A stretch of DNA of 64,000 bases from Mimachlamys varia (lineage: Eukaryota > Mollusca > Bivalvia > Pectinida > Pectinidae), in NCBI GenBank assembly GCA_947623455.1, contig OX392545.1, positions 20,992,001 to 21,056,000 on the forward strand, in the 5' to 3' direction. Positions 1 to 11,123 of this stretch are shown one piece after another (the stretch's first letter is position 1; every line of letters starts with the position of its first letter). Made by a program: the position numbers and the translations under genes. The notes under the pieces are model-generated. The model was not told the DNA's origin. It saw only the letters and a program-made list of their open reading frames with translations, and did no database searches.

Positions 1-1
1 T

Positions 2-1248
2 GATTTTACAGATAAGCTAAGAACAAAAACAGCCACAGAGATAGTCACAACGCCTCCGTCACAGCTCACGCCTTCATCACAGCTTGTCCTTGACAGAGAG
101 GACACAACGCCTCCGTCACAGCTCACGCCTTCATCACAGCTTGTCCTTGACAGAGAGGACATGACGAACATGCAGACTCACTTAGAACATCGGCACAAGT
201 CTGAAAGAGAGGTGATTGAGATGGTTGATATGAAAAGAAAGATTGACATTGGAGATGGCCCTATCAAAGATATGAAGACACAACTGCACAAGGTGCAAAC
301 TATTTTGAGAAATAAAGGAAACAACAAACACAATGGGAAAGTACTTGCAGCCAAAAAAGGTGAAATCATTCTCTCAAGAAGAACAGACTCGTTGAGTTTC
401 GATGTCACCAAGCATGGACCCTGTCCATTTTGTGAGGAGTGGATTTCTCTTCAAAACATCAGTAAACACATGACTGCTTGTCCTTGTCAAAATGGTATGA
501 CTGAAGAATATTCCAAAGGTATGGCTATTATCCAATCCAAGATTATGATGGGAGAGCTTAGTCATGCTTCCAAGAAATTAAAAACTGATGTCTTTCCTTC
601 CATGAAGCGGGACAAAATCAGTGAAATCGCACAACAGGACAGACTAATTGTAGCTCTTGGGGATATTTGGCTGATGAAAAACATTGGCAATAAGCTAAGA
701 ACAAAAAACTTTACCAGTTTCAGAATGAGGCTCGCAGCACGACTGCTTGTATTGCTCAGGAGTTCTTCAGGACTAGAAGCATCCATCAGCAAGTTTTTAT
801 GCCCAGCATATTTTGACCTTGTTGTTGCAAGTTCTTTGAAAGCGTGTGAAGAAGATCACAACGAAGAGTTAAAAAACCCAAGTGTAGCATTGAAACTGGG
901 ATATGACTTGTCCCGAATGGCATCCGCAAAACTTGGCTTTGCATTGAAACAGACTGATATGAAAGCAAAAGAGGAAGCAGGAGACTTTTTGCGGTTGTTA
1001 CAAATGGAGTGGAGCGTCAAAGTGTCCAAAATGGCTAGAGTAACCCTAGAGGAGCGACATTTCAACAAAAAAGCACCACTACCCCTTCCAGATGACATTG
1101 TGAAGTTAGCGACCTACCTGAGAAATCAAATGACAAGTCTGGATTTGAGCCAAACAGATGAAGCACTCTTCAGGGAGGTTGTTGTTTTGACACAAGTTCG
1201 ACTTCTTCTGTACAACAGGCGGCGTCCAGGAGAGTTAGAAAGTCTGAG
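2..1248 (+). CDS. Zinc-finger, tyrosine-recombinase-like protein, exon 1 (5' partial)
   Basis: This is the first visible exon of a four-exon gene that continues at 2030, 2547 and 2850. The frame is open from base 2, so the ATG at 161 is probably internal; a possible acceptor AG lies at 10-11. The translated exon has a repeated Pro/Ser/Gln-rich segment encoded by 47-160. Counting from the Met at 161, it has a C-X2-C-X11-H-X3-C finger (Cys88, Cys91, His103, Cys107), then a long helical region. It ends in an Arg-rich motif RRRPGELESL that resembles the first catalytic-arginine box of tyrosine recombinases (YR). The donor is AG|GTAATT at 1248/1249. The YR reading is an inference from this box plus the LRKQTATIAQ box in exon 4. 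The gene could be a domesticated YR transposon or an uncharacterised mollusc zinc-finger family. Certainty is good for coding and moderate for fold. Confidence 0.7.
47..160 (+). repeat. 57-bp in-frame tandem duplication
   Basis: Two identical 57-bp units (47-103 and 104-160) lie head to tail inside the coding exon. Each encodes the same 19 residues (starting TTPPSQLTPSSQLVL), so the frame is kept. The absence of mismatches by eye suggests a recent duplication, copy-number polymorphism or assembly duplication. Confidence 0.9.
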
Positions 1249-1637
1249 GTAATTTAATTTATGTCACCATCAAGAAATCAGATTAAACCTAAATTGTTTC
1301 GAAACTGTCTTATAAAATCACATTTACAATCAGTAAATAAATAAATTCTAAAATATTAGTTAATTAGTTGTATAACAATAAGTCAGTGTCTGCATGTCCA
1401 TTATGTCAATTTCCTAAGTTTTTGAGATCTATCTTAAGGGTGGAACACTGGCCTGCAGTTTGACAATACTATGATAAGATTGTAGTTCTTGAAATGACAG
1501 TCAACAGTTAACAAATTGTTTAAAGCAGTGTTTCTTTAAGGGTTTGGCAACTATTACCAATAGTATGCAGTATCCATTTGTCAATATCTATTGTGATGTC
1601 ATTTTGTGGTTACTCTCATTAATATTCTCTACACCCT

Positions 1638-1791
1638 TGGAATATGTTTTGACAAAAGTGAAGCACATGATAGCTGAGCAGTTTGATTGGTTTCAGGTTT
1701 GAAAAAAACTTGACCAATTCCATAGGCTGTTATACTTTCACTTCCATAGGCTGTTATACATGTACTTTCACTTTTGTTGAGACATATCCCT
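1638..1791. repeat. Small inverted-repeat (foldback) element in intron 1
   Basis: In the 1249-2029 intron, about 25 bp at 1638 (starting GGAATATGTTTTGAC) is repeated in inverted, imperfect form at about 1763-1790 (ending GAGACATATCCC). A short direct repeat (CCATAGGCTGTTATAC) lies between the arms. The size and shape fit a short MITE or foldback. The rest of the intron shows nothing else recognisable. Confidence 0.5.
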
Positions 1792-2029
1792 GGTCGTTTT
1801 GAGGATGCCTATCAATAAAAGGGTCAGAATCATACATCATTCATGCATGTGCATCGATATCAGTAAGTTTAAAAGAATCCATTTACGCCATTGTGCTTAT
1901 TTCCAAAGCAGTTATCATTATTTTAGGGTATGTTCAGCTTAATATTATATGCCACTGGAACAAACGATATAATACTTTGATAACGTTTCATATCATACAA
2001 ACTTGAACCAGAATTTTGAATTATTTTAG

Positions 2030-2153
2030 TGTTGAAGCATACAAAAGCAGATCACTATCTGTCGATGAAGCTGATGCGGCATTGAGGGGTGATTTGACAG
2101 ACTTTGAAAAGATGTTGCTGGAAAGCCAGGAGCTTGTGGAAATTCGTGGCAAA
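2030..2153 (+). CDS. YR-like zinc-finger protein, exon 2
   Basis: The acceptor ATTTTAG is at 2023-2029 and the donor AAA|GTAAGT is at 2153/2154. The two bases AG left over from exon 1 plus the first T here complete a Ser codon, and the frame continues as VEAYKSRSL. The exon encodes an acidic, helical stretch and ends in codon phase 0, which matches exon 3. It has no motif of its own; the join rests on phase and splice consensus. Confidence 0.65.
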
Positions 2154-2546
2154 GTAAGTTTTTCTCTATTTCCTCAGAAAGAAGAGAATACAGAGCTGTC
2201 AACATTGAGCTTACCTAAGGTACAGGAATACAGTAAAATCTGATTACTATTGCTTCGTATATGTCAGAAGAAAATGTGATATTAAGCAGAACGTGAAATT
2301 AACAGATGACATGTTTTCCGATGTTTCTTTCAGTCATCAACACCCGGAAGTGAAATTATTGAAATGGCCAAGTGATTTAATTCTCGTAGAAATATTTAAA
2401 TAACATGTCAGTATTTACTAGCAATATGCATCAGTTCCACCTTATATTTTGACTCGGTTTCTGAAATTAGGTGGCTCTAATGTGTAGAGATACCATTGAC
2501 TTCCTATGTTTTACCATATTTGACTTTTTTTGTTATTATTTATCAG

Positions 2547-2673
2547 ACTGGGAGAGGAGTCCCACTTCTGCTTCCAAAAGAAACACAAAGGCTGCTTGAA
2601 TTTCTTTCGGACAAATCGACGAGAAGAAAGGGATGCATCAACCCACAGAATCCCTATATCTTTGCAAACACAG
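2547..2673 (+). CDS. YR-like zinc-finger protein, exon 3
   Basis: The acceptor is TTTATCAG|ACT and the donor is CAG|GTACTT. The exon enters in phase 0 (TGRGVPLLLPKE) and leaves one base that pairs with exon 4. The sequence reads as a compact, alpha/beta-like segment. In the tyrosine-recombinase interpretation it lies between boxes I and II. The downstream intron to 2849 has nothing else visible. Confidence 0.65.
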
Positions 2674-2849
2674 GTACTTAATTGCTAACATTTTCATACT
2701 GATTTCAAATGCTTTTAGATTATGTACATTTGTTTAATTCTTTGAAATATAACTAAAGTAACCTCAAGAGACTTTACAAAATGTTGACAAACTTTTACTG
2801 GGCATTCAAAAGAATGATGTAAGAAACAGTTGTGGTATGTATTTTTCAG

Positions 2850-2974
2850 GTTCTTCAGTAGTCCGAGCGGGTGATTCCTTGGAAGATGTTAAAAGGAGAC
2901 CTGAAGTCAAACTTGCGAGTCCTGACAGAATTCTTGCGACAAATTTAAGAAAACAAACAGCAACAATTGCACAG
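2850..2974 (+). CDS. YR-like zinc-finger protein, exon 4 (last exon found)
   Basis: The acceptor is ATTTTTCAG|G and the donor is CAG|GTGATT at 2974/2975. The leftover G from exon 3 plus GT completes a Gly codon. The exon ends with LRKQTATIAQ, which resembles box II (LRHTxAT-like) of tyrosine recombinases. The canonical upstream His of HxxR is Thr here, and a following His is Gln. The terminal box with the conserved Gly-His and the nucleophilic Tyr was not found downstream. Repeats start 60 bp after the donor, so the 3' end is either beyond the scanned introns or lost. Without the Tyr exon, catalytic activity cannot be claimed. Confidence 0.6.
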
Positions 2975-3034
2975 GTGATTCAGTAGATATGAAAATTTAG
3001 GTCCTTTCACTTGTAAAAAGTATTGTTTGTATAG

Positions 3035-3632
3035 AGGCAACCCAACCCAACAGGGGTTTTGGTATTTCAGAAGAAGTCGTTTAAAGGTTTTAACAGATTT
3101 GACCCCTGTGACCTTGAATATAGGTCAAGGTCATTTCTTTTCGCAAACTTTGTCGGGCTTCATCCAAGGAACATTTCAGCCAAATATCATGCTTCTAGGG
3201 CTTTTGGTATTTCAGAAGAAGTCGTTTAAAGGTTAAAATAGATTTAACCTCACGGTGACCTTGAATAATGTTCAAGGTCATTTCTTTTCGCAAACTTTAT
3301 TTGGATTCATCCAAGGAAGTTACTGGTCAAATATGAAGTCTCTATGCCTGACGGTACTTTAGAAGAAGTTGTTTGAAGGTTTCGACATTTTTGACCCCTG
3401 TGACCTTGAAATTAGGTCAAGTGATTTTTTTCGCAAACTTTGTTCAGCTCCTTCCAAGAAATCTACCAGCCAAATTTCATGTCACTGGGCCTTTCAGTAT
3501 TTTAGAAGAAGTCGTTTAAAGGAAAAAGTTGACGGACGCAGGACGGACGGACGGACGGACGGACGGACGGACGGACGGACGGACGCTGCACCATCACATA
3601 AGCTCACTTGGCCCTTCGGGTCAGGTGAGCTA
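3035..3632 (-). mobile_element. Pearl-like element, family A fragment with satellite monomers
   Basis: Diverged monomers carry the motifs GACCTTGAATATAGGTCAAG and TTCGCAAACTTTG. They are the reverse complement of the array at 34976-36985. A (GACGG)n tract lies at 3540-3584. The element ends in a terminal hairpin at 3602-3632, whose arms are AGCTCAC and GTGAGCT around GGCCCTTCGGGTC. The opposite terminus is degraded near 3035. The open frames through it are satellite artefacts. The architecture matches bivalve Pearl or Helentron-associated elements. Confidence 0.75.
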
Positions 3633-3699
3633 ATAATAAAGATTAATTTGATTCAGTGTTCTTTTTCTTTATAAAACATTATTTGTATTCAAATCAAAG

Positions 3700-5236
3700 T
3701 GTCCTTTCTAACATGTATATACCTATGGTAAATTTGACTCCTCCACAGGAAAAAAACTAAGACAAAGGGTCATGAAATTCACAATTTTGGTAAAGCACCT
3801 TAAGATCCTTCCATCTATGAAGAACATTTGATTCTAGCATATCTGGGAGTGGAAAAAATGAATTTTTGAAATTATGTCAATTTGACCCTTTTAGGCCCCA
3901 CCCCTCAGGCACCTGGGGGTCAGTCAGTGTCAATATGTGCGTACTACTCAAAAGTCATGTCAAATTGATAATTTCAACCAAATTTGCATCATTTCTTATG
4001 GCAATTAAACAAATAATGCAACAAGAGTACCGCAAGCGGAGGCATGATACGCCCGCCGTACCCTGTCATTCAGGAAAACACAATTTCATGTCATAATGAC
4101 TAAACCTAGCAGATTTTGAAGATATCGATTGAAAATTGTAGGAGAAAATCTCTGGACAAACAACAATTTACAATAGAAATGCATTTTCTATATATAAATG
4201 CATAATGTTGCAATTGCAACAGGAATTGAAGAAAACACAAAAAAGTTCTGACGTTTTCTAAATAATGCCCGAAATTGCGTCCCAAAGGGCCATAACTCTA
4301 GTGAATATTCTCGAATCAAATTGACTTTCAGGAAAACACAACTTCATGTCATGGTGATTAAGCCTAGCAAGTTTGAAAGAAATCGGTTGAAAAATGTAGG
4401 AGGAGATCTCCGGACAAACAAAAGTTTACGACGGACGTACGTACGGACGGACGGACGGACAACGCCATACCATAATACGTCCCGTCATTTTTGACGGGCG
4501 TATAAAAAATGTTTTTTTCTGCCAATATACTATAGTAAACTTAACCCCCTCCACAGGGGGAGATGCACGACCCCAGAGTCATGAAATTCACAATTTTGGT
4601 AAAGAACCTTAAAACCAATCCATCTATGAAGAGTATTTGATTCCAGCGTATCTGGGAGAAGAGAAGACGAATTTTGAAATTTTTGTAAATTTGACCCTTT
4701 TTGGCCCGAGGCGCCCTCCAGCCCCTGGGGGTCAACTAGGGCCAACATGTACATACCATCAAAGTGTCATACCATGCTGATAATTTGATACAAGTGAGAA
4801 TGAATTCCAATACAAATCCAACAAATAATAGTCAAAAATGTGATTTCCCTATATACACTATAGTAAAGTTTACCCCCCTCCCCAGGGACAAACGTGGGAC
4901 CCCAGGGTCATGAAATTCACTATTTTGGTAAAGCACCTTAAGACCCTTCCATCTATGAAGAGTATTTGATTCTACCATATCTGAGAGTAGAGGAGAAGAT
5001 TTTTGAAGTTTTAGTCAATTTTTTTGGCCCCGCCCCGCATGCCCTGGGGGGTGGGGACAATATAATTCACAATTTTGGTTCACCCTCAGCCATGGAAGCT
5101 TCCTGTAAAATTTCATTGAATTTAGTTCAGCGGTTTTTGAGAAGTTGAAAATGTAAATTGTTTACGATGGACGACGCACGACGCCGGACAAAGGCGATCG
5201 CAATAGGTCAACTGAGACTTCGTCTCAGGTGACCTA
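3700..5236 (-). mobile_element. Pearl-like element, family D, with ~325-bp monomers
   Basis: Three diverged monomers share CATGAAATTCACAATTTTGG, at about 3771, 4579 and 4908. Once the nested element at 4016-4505 is removed, their spacing is about 320-330 bp. The right end (5205-5235) is a near-perfect palindrome with arms AGGTCA-CTGAGAC and GTCTCAGGTGACCT, preceded by a GGACGACGCACGACG tract. The left end is not recognisable. This is non-coding and probably a Helentron-like passenger; a related end sits at 55643. Confidence 0.7.
4016..4505 (-). mobile_element. Pearl-like element, family C, nested in family D
   Basis: This unit interrupts the first family D monomer. The left end reads ACAAGAG, then a small hairpin (CCGC-AA-GCGG), then ATACGCCCG. 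The right end is a palindrome at 4474-4503 (CGTCCCGTCA-TTTT-TGACGGGCG) followed by TATAAAA. Two internal copies of a monomer share GAAAACACAA-TTCATGTCAT and lie about 260 bp apart. A GGAC/GTAC microsatellite precedes the palindrome. The outer monomer resumes right after the right end, which supports a clean insertion. Confidence 0.7.
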
Positions 5237-6139
5237 AAAAACTATTTAAAAACAATTTAAAAGTGTACATGATATTTCATAATAAACAAATATTCAAATA
5301 CCAAGAAAAATTGTTTTGGTTTAGCGTAAATAAAGTCATTGGCTAAATTTGTGGGCAAAAACATGTCGCTTCTTAAATGGATTATTATTTATGGCACACA
5401 CTAAATTTTCCTGATAACATTGCACAAATGTTTGTTTTATCAGAACACATTTCAACCTATTTGACCTAGTATTTTAGGAATAGACACCGGCTAGATTATA
5501 GAATGCATATATGAACAAGTTCTTATTGTGATGTGACTCCAAACTGAACCCTTAGTAAGAAAGATGCCTTGACAGATCATATATTGCATAAAAATATTAA
5601 ACTACTCTAGAAAACTGACATGTCATGAAGGGCCAAACTTAAAAATGTTATCTGACCACAAGATTAGAAGAGATGTAAAATTTGATGCATTGTTTGATAT
5701 TGATCAATTTCACTTCAAAATGTCTTAACATGTTACGCAACTAGGAGGTGTAAAATCTTACCCTGATCTTCGATCCAATGACCTGGAGGTTTGGTCAGTT
5801 GACACCTTACTTCATTTTGACCAAATTTGCTTCATATAATGCCATTACAACACGTGAAAAAGTTATTTGACCTTGACCTTAAATCAGATGACGTTGAGGA
5901 AAATATATGAACTTTTGATCAATTGTCAAGCTATCATGCACATTGAAGTACATTTTGAAGCAATGACATTTTGACTTCTGACCTTTTAGTGAAGGTCACA
6001 ATAACCTAAAGACAGTGCAGTGTACAGGATGTTTACACATATTGTGAGTTTAATAAAAGTCTCATCAGCATAACTTCTAAGGTTCAAAGGTTATCTCCTA
6101 GACAAATTACTGGAATAATTCACATTTACTTTAAATTAC
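5237..6139. other. Intergenic or intronic, no gene seen
   Basis: This stretch is AT-rich. It carries scattered motifs such as GACCTTGACCTT that resemble the family A satellite but do not align into clean monomers. No coding or RNA feature can be supported. Confidence 0.5.
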
Positions 6140-6144
6140 CCTTG

Positions 6145-6345
6145 ATTTTGTTTTATTTGGTTTTATTTGGTTTATTTATTTACGTCCTATTAACAGCTAG
6201 GGTTATTTCAGAATGTGCCATGTTTTTGGAGGTGGAGGAAAGCCAGTACCTAAAGAAAAGTCACCAGCCTACCTACTTTGGTTTCGAACCCGCAACCTAG
6301 AGGTGGAGGACTAGTGGTAGAATGTCGGGACACTTTAACCATCCC
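6145..6345 (-). mobile_element. tRNA-derived SINE (reverse orientation)
   Basis: Read on the minus strand, it has an A-box-like ATGGTTAAAGTG start, a B box GGTTCGAAACC (plus positions about 6280-6290), and a conserved body rich in CCTCCACCTCC. It ends CCCTAGCTGTTAATAGGACG before an A/T-rich tail. This tail recurs in the second SINE type at 56540 and 58165 and in a fragment near 37000. The order A box, B box, body, tail is typical of tRNA-derived SINEs. Assignment to the MetaSINE group is possible but not tested. Confidence 0.7.
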
Positions 6346-6691
6346 CCCCCTTTAACCTTGATCACAATGATATAACAGTGCTTTGCATAACTGCTTTAGG
6401 TGGTGGAAGAATATTGCAAGTTTCTACACGACATGTTTGTTTTTCAGTTCAGAAGTATTAGCTCATTAAAGAATTTTTAAGAAGATTGGAACATGTATAA
6501 TATTTTCCCCTTAATTTGTGTGCGTGTGTTTCGGGGGGGGGACATTATGATAAAAAATGATGCATCGGTGAAAAGATAACATTTATAGAAAAATAATTTT
6601 CGATTTTCGATAATACAGGTAAGACACATATGGGTCTGTAATTAATAACAGTAATTTTCTCACCCTTTTTGAATACAGGATTTACTTTAGC
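6346..6691. other. Intergenic, low complexity
   Basis: The stretch holds C- and G-homopolymer tracts and AT-rich sequence. No gene, RNA or repeat boundary was recognised. Confidence 0.5.
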
Positions 6692-7080
6692 CAATCTGAT
6701 TAAAATCATATCTTGATCCCCGCGCCGTTCCGTAAACTTCTCTCTGCTGCGTTAAGATCTGAGATAATCCCATAGAGGGTCATGTCCTGATGACCATTCG
6801 CATTAGCCAATCAAATTACTACTGGCAGAATCGTGACAATGAAATTTTGAGGCGACAAAGCTTGCATAAACACATTTTTCTGTTTAATCATTTCGTCACC
6901 AAAATGTTCGTGCGGAATTATGTGACGAAATGGCTTGCTGCAAGATGACAGGTCGTTGGAAAATTATTTTAGTGTTAAAGTAAAGAGGCGACAAAGGTCA
7001 TCTGGACGTGACCTCTTATGGGATGATGTCAGATCCTTTAACACTGAGTGAGAAGAAGGATCTGTATTTTAATCGGATTG
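6692..7080 (-). mobile_element. 389-bp MITE, full length (copy 1)
   Basis: It starts CAATCTGATTAAAAT and ends ATTTTAATCGGATTG, giving imperfect terminal inverted repeats of about 15 bp. It has the same length and internal order as the copies at 33535-33923 and 61866-62254. Shared internal blocks include CTCTCTGCTGCGTTAAGATC, TTGAGGCGACAAAGCTTGCA and AGGCGACAAAGGTCATCTGG. It has no coding capacity. No clear target duplication is visible around this copy. Confidence 0.8.
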
Positions 7081-9045
7081 TATTATTATATTCTTGAAGT
7101 TGATGGTTTGGGTAAATACAGTGAATATGCACCAATCGGCGATTTTGCTGTGTATAGGGCTAGTATATTATTTATGTATCAATTGTAGGACTTTGAATAG
7201 TCGTGAACCAGAATTAAGCTTATCTTATATCTTGTTTACGTTAAAGAGGCATCACGGTAAAACTATATTTTTTATGTTTATTTTGAATATTGTATATATG
7301 AATTAAATGTATACTCTTGTAGAAAATTAATGGGCGATTTACGCTGAAATATGTTCTCAAAAATTTTAATCAATAATTAAAAAAGGGAATCACTATTCGT
7401 TGATCAACGATTTGGACATGTAAATTTTTTTGCATCACATATGATAACGCATGCGCATAACAAGCTACATCGGTAAACAAAAAATGGCGATCCGCGTGAC
7501 CTACATGTAACTACCAAGCGAAAAGTGGCCGAATGGTCAAATTTTAACGTAAGGATTATATTACGGAAGCATAATGAGGGATGTGAAGTATTCAAGGGAG
7601 AGACTAACAGCCCAGTTGTTTGCATTGTTACAGTTTTCTTCTGGACAGCCGGTGACACAGTTTTTATTTGGTTTTGGGGCCTCCCAAGGGATAACTCTTT
7701 CATTCCTCTGTTACATGAAATGCGTGTGTAAAACTTGAAAGCGTGTATTGTAATATTCCCTTTATAATATTCCAGTAAAACGGCATTATTGAATTATATT
7801 GCTGAAGAGAAATACCTTTTCACATACAAGAAAAACCGTATGGGGAGGGGGGGGGGTTACGTTGTAAAACGCCGGTATCCCGGGTGATTGAGTTTAATGT
7901 ATACGGACAAAATGAATAAATTTATGTCATTATGTGCGGATAAAAAAATCTTGTCACACCTAATCTATAAAATACGGATTGTACAAATATTATCGGGTTT
8001 GGACCCCGGTATTAAATTTGATATGAACCAAAATATTTGCATTATATAAGTGAAGTCAATAATTCATAAAAAAAATCATATATATGTATGTCCCATGTCT
8101 GCAGTTGTGTTGAAAAATGTTATCGAACCTTAAAATTTACATAAAAAAGTAAAGAATCATAACATTTATAAATGGATTAAGTATTGGACAATTATCTTCA
8201 CGACTAGTTCCAAATTTGAGATATATATAATACATGTATTCTACATGTTTAGTGCGTGGTGCGTCATATGAGTGCACGGACTTCCGTGATACATATATAA
8301 TTGTAAGTGTTAAAGTATGTTGACGCTGAAATTTGGATAGATTTTAGATGGTTATATAGATAGTCTGAAAAAAAATCTTCAATACATCGAGTTGTAAAAA
8401 AAAATCGGAATCATTTCATTTTATTTTTTACTTTTCAATGCATGCACACCTTTTGTGAAATGGTTCTAAATGAGGATTCGTGAAGATAACATTTTACAGA
8501 AATTAAGGTTTGCCCTATGGTTGTCATCGTCGGAAACCCACATGACACTGTTTAACGTACAATGTAAGAGTGCAGACCATTGAGGGGGCATTTTATCGAA
8601 AATTGATCTTAACCCCCCCAAATGTGTAAAATTACTCTAAACATCCTATGTTAGGTCCAAAACTAGCTGCACGGACTTAGATTAGAGGGTCTAAGTCCGT
8701 GCTAGCTGTAACAAATTCTCAGGTCCCTGTGATTTGCATCGGTTTCAGTCAGGTACTGATGTCGATAAATGATGCAGAGATGTCGACATAAATTTATTCA
8801 TTTGCCTATCGTGTGTAATTAACGTCTGATTATTAATGTGAATGTGATTCAATAAATTTATACACGGACTTTGTGTCTGGTTCATCATCGGACCTGTACA
8901 TTACGTATCCCCTCCCTATGGGCCCCTCGTCGACTTGCGACAAAATAGTCACGTGATTGACGCGTGATCAGCGCTATTTTTATCGGGCTTTCCCAAGGAA
9001 TGCAATTTTGCAAGTGGCTAATAAACACATTTTGAGTGCGCTTTG
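7081..9045. other. AT-rich non-coding stretch
   Basis: Short frames here lack codon structure or splice partners. A hairpin is present at about 8664-8707, with the 13-bp arm CACGGACTTAGA and its complement around TTAGAGGG. CACGGACTT recurs nearby at 8275 and 8861. No gene is supported. Confidence 0.5.
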
Positions 9046-9138
9046 AATATTGAAATATCAGGAAAATGTATCTGGTAGTGCAGACAGCATGTACATTCAA
9101 GAACTTCATTGTAGACTTCCCCAGGATGCCCCTTTAAG
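9046..9138 (+). repeat. Dispersed ~90-bp repeat, copy 1
   Basis: This segment contains ACTTCCCCAGGATGCCCCTTTAA, shown here as GATGCCCCTTTAA, and AGCATGTACATT. It is similar to the minus strand of 58060-58155. Only two copies are seen in this window. Its class is unknown and no termini can be defined. Confidence 0.5.
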
Positions 9139-9680
9139 CACGCGACGGAAGGAGATGACCTTGCTGCACCATCGAATGATTTTTAAAAGGCGACTGAATA
9201 GCCACTATCTTCATTTCGGTCGGTCCGTCTCAAAAATATGGTTGCTATGGAAACTGGCCACTAGAAACAGGTTTTCTGTAGAAATCAAAGTACTGGAAGC
9301 TAAGGCGAAAAATTAGTATTAATATGATGTTTTGGATGGAGTACACAGTATACATATGTAATAGAAATTAAATGGTATTCAAGATTAGCAAAAGTTGACT
9401 TTTCTTCGACCACAATGGAAAAGTAGAGAGTTGTCGATAAAAGTCAGCATGGTCGGTCAAAACTCAGTGTTCATTGAAAAGTCAGCGCTCCCAAAGAAAT
9501 TAAAAGAGTTTTATAGTTGCCAGTTTCATGGCATTATAAATCAAACAATCAGAAATTACCAAAAGAGAATACGATAGTTCACATAACAAATTCATTTGTG
9601 CAGCTAGTCAATGTAAGGTTTGTATGAATCTTCATGTTGGTGATACAGGGCTCACCCTGATAATATTGAACCTTAAAATA
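9139..9680. other. Non-coding, nothing recognised
   Basis: No convincing coding, RNA or repeat feature is visible between the dispersed repeat and the family B element. A 60-codon frame here has no partner or motif. Confidence 0.4.
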
Positions 9681-10456
9681 AACCAAGAGATCCCAGCGGG
9701 ATCTTGGTGCCCGTCATCAATGATTTTTTATTCATTTTTAGAAAGATGGATCTAACATCATATTTGTGATTGTCTCTTTATGCTCAACGATCGTATATAT
9801 CGAAGAGCTCCCACCGATGGAGTGAAATCGCTAAGTAATGTGTCCGTGTGTTTTCTTTATTTTTACATATATATATAGTTTTGGGGTGTGAATCTTAGCC
9901 GTTTAAAAGTTATGACTAAAGAGTCAAATCTGCAAGGGTGTTGCAGACCATGGGTTCAAATCTAAAATCATATTTGAGACCTTCTCTTTATGCTCAGCAA
10001 TTGTATATATAACAAGGCATCAAGGGGAACCTACAAATGAAATTAGAGAAAGATCCATCCAATAGTCAGAAATAACAAACTATTACTCTCGACAAATCGA
10101 AAATGACCACCTGGCGACCATATTGTTTATCAGATTTGTTCGTAAATGAAATATGCAAAACTAAGCATCAATGGGAACCAACAAATGAAATTTGAGAATG
10201 ATCCATCCAGTACTTGTCAAGAAATAGTGATACAAACTTTTACTCGCAAACACAAGATGGCCACCTTGCAGCCATATTGTTTATCGTATTTGTCCAAAAA
10301 TGGAATATGCAAAACAAGGCAGCAAGGGGAACCAACAAATGAAATTCGAGAATGACCCATCCAGTACTTTCCCAAAAATAGCGATAACAAGAATTGTTTA
10401 AGGACGGACGCAGCATGATTTGATAAGCCCACCATCTGATGTAGTGGGCTAAAAAA
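9681..10456 (+). mobile_element. Pearl-like element, family B, short form
   Basis: The left end reads CCAAGAG, then hairpin ATCCC-AGC-GGGAT, then TTGGTGCCCGTCATCA. The internal part has two to three monomers marked by CAAAATGGCC/CAAGATGGCC and GGGAACCAACAAATGAAAT. A short GGACGGACG tract precedes the right hairpin AGCCCACCATC-TGATG-TAGTGGGCT (10430-10453). The arms of the right hairpin match the sub-terminal sequence on the left. The longer relative at 43340-45093 lies in the opposite orientation. Confidence 0.75.
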
Positions 10457-10958
10457 ATGCCAAGTGTGATTTTCAGTAGCCACTTATTTTTATCAGTAGT
10501 GTTCTTTTCACAGCCACCAGTCAACCCCGGCTCGTCAGCCCTCCAAATGCTATCAAGTCTGAATTGCAACATTCAATAGCAAATAGCTATATTTTTTTCA
10601 TAATCATTATTTTTAATTAAGACGTATAATGACCAAGTTTTAGAATTAATATTTTCAGATGAATGGCTGTTACTTTCAAGAAACAAACAACATATATCAA
10701 TACATGATGAACAATACACTTTATTTTCAAATTCAGCAATAAATACCATCAATAAAACAATTATACTAACCGTAAAAATTAAAACTTTCTTTCCAGGTAA
10801 AAATCTGTCAATTTCTCAAGATCATCTCAAGAATGCTGGTCACTTTCATTATCTGTTAATTTGTTCAAGTATGAATTTGGCACATTATTTAACACTTTCC
10901 AGGATTGAAAGTATAGTAGAATTTTATATCATAAAGTTTGTTGAAAGATTCATACACC

Positions 10959-11123
10959 GTTGTGGATTTTTTAAACTGTCCATTTAGCATTTCTTTTTTA
11001 CATTTTGTTGCAGCTCTCTTTCTTAATGTAATTCCATAGCTGGTTGTGGATTTTTTAAACTGCCCATTTAGCATTTCTGTATACATTTTGTTGTCGCTCT
11101 TTCTCAATGTAGTTCCATGGCTG
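10959..11123. repeat. ~84-bp tandem duplication
   Basis: Two imperfect units (10959-11042 and 11043-11123) start GTTGTGGATTTTTTAAACTG and end near CATAGCTG/CATGGCTG. This is a simple local duplication in AT-rich DNA, with no coding support despite an 87-codon open frame across it. Confidence 0.75.

Noticed and set aside
3540..3584. GACGG microsatellite as an independent repeat
   Set aside because: It is a standard component next to the hairpin in nearly every Pearl-like element here.
7404..7731. Overlapping ~99- and 68-codon frames on opposite strands
   Set aside because: They have no motif, splice signal or repeat support and mirror one another.
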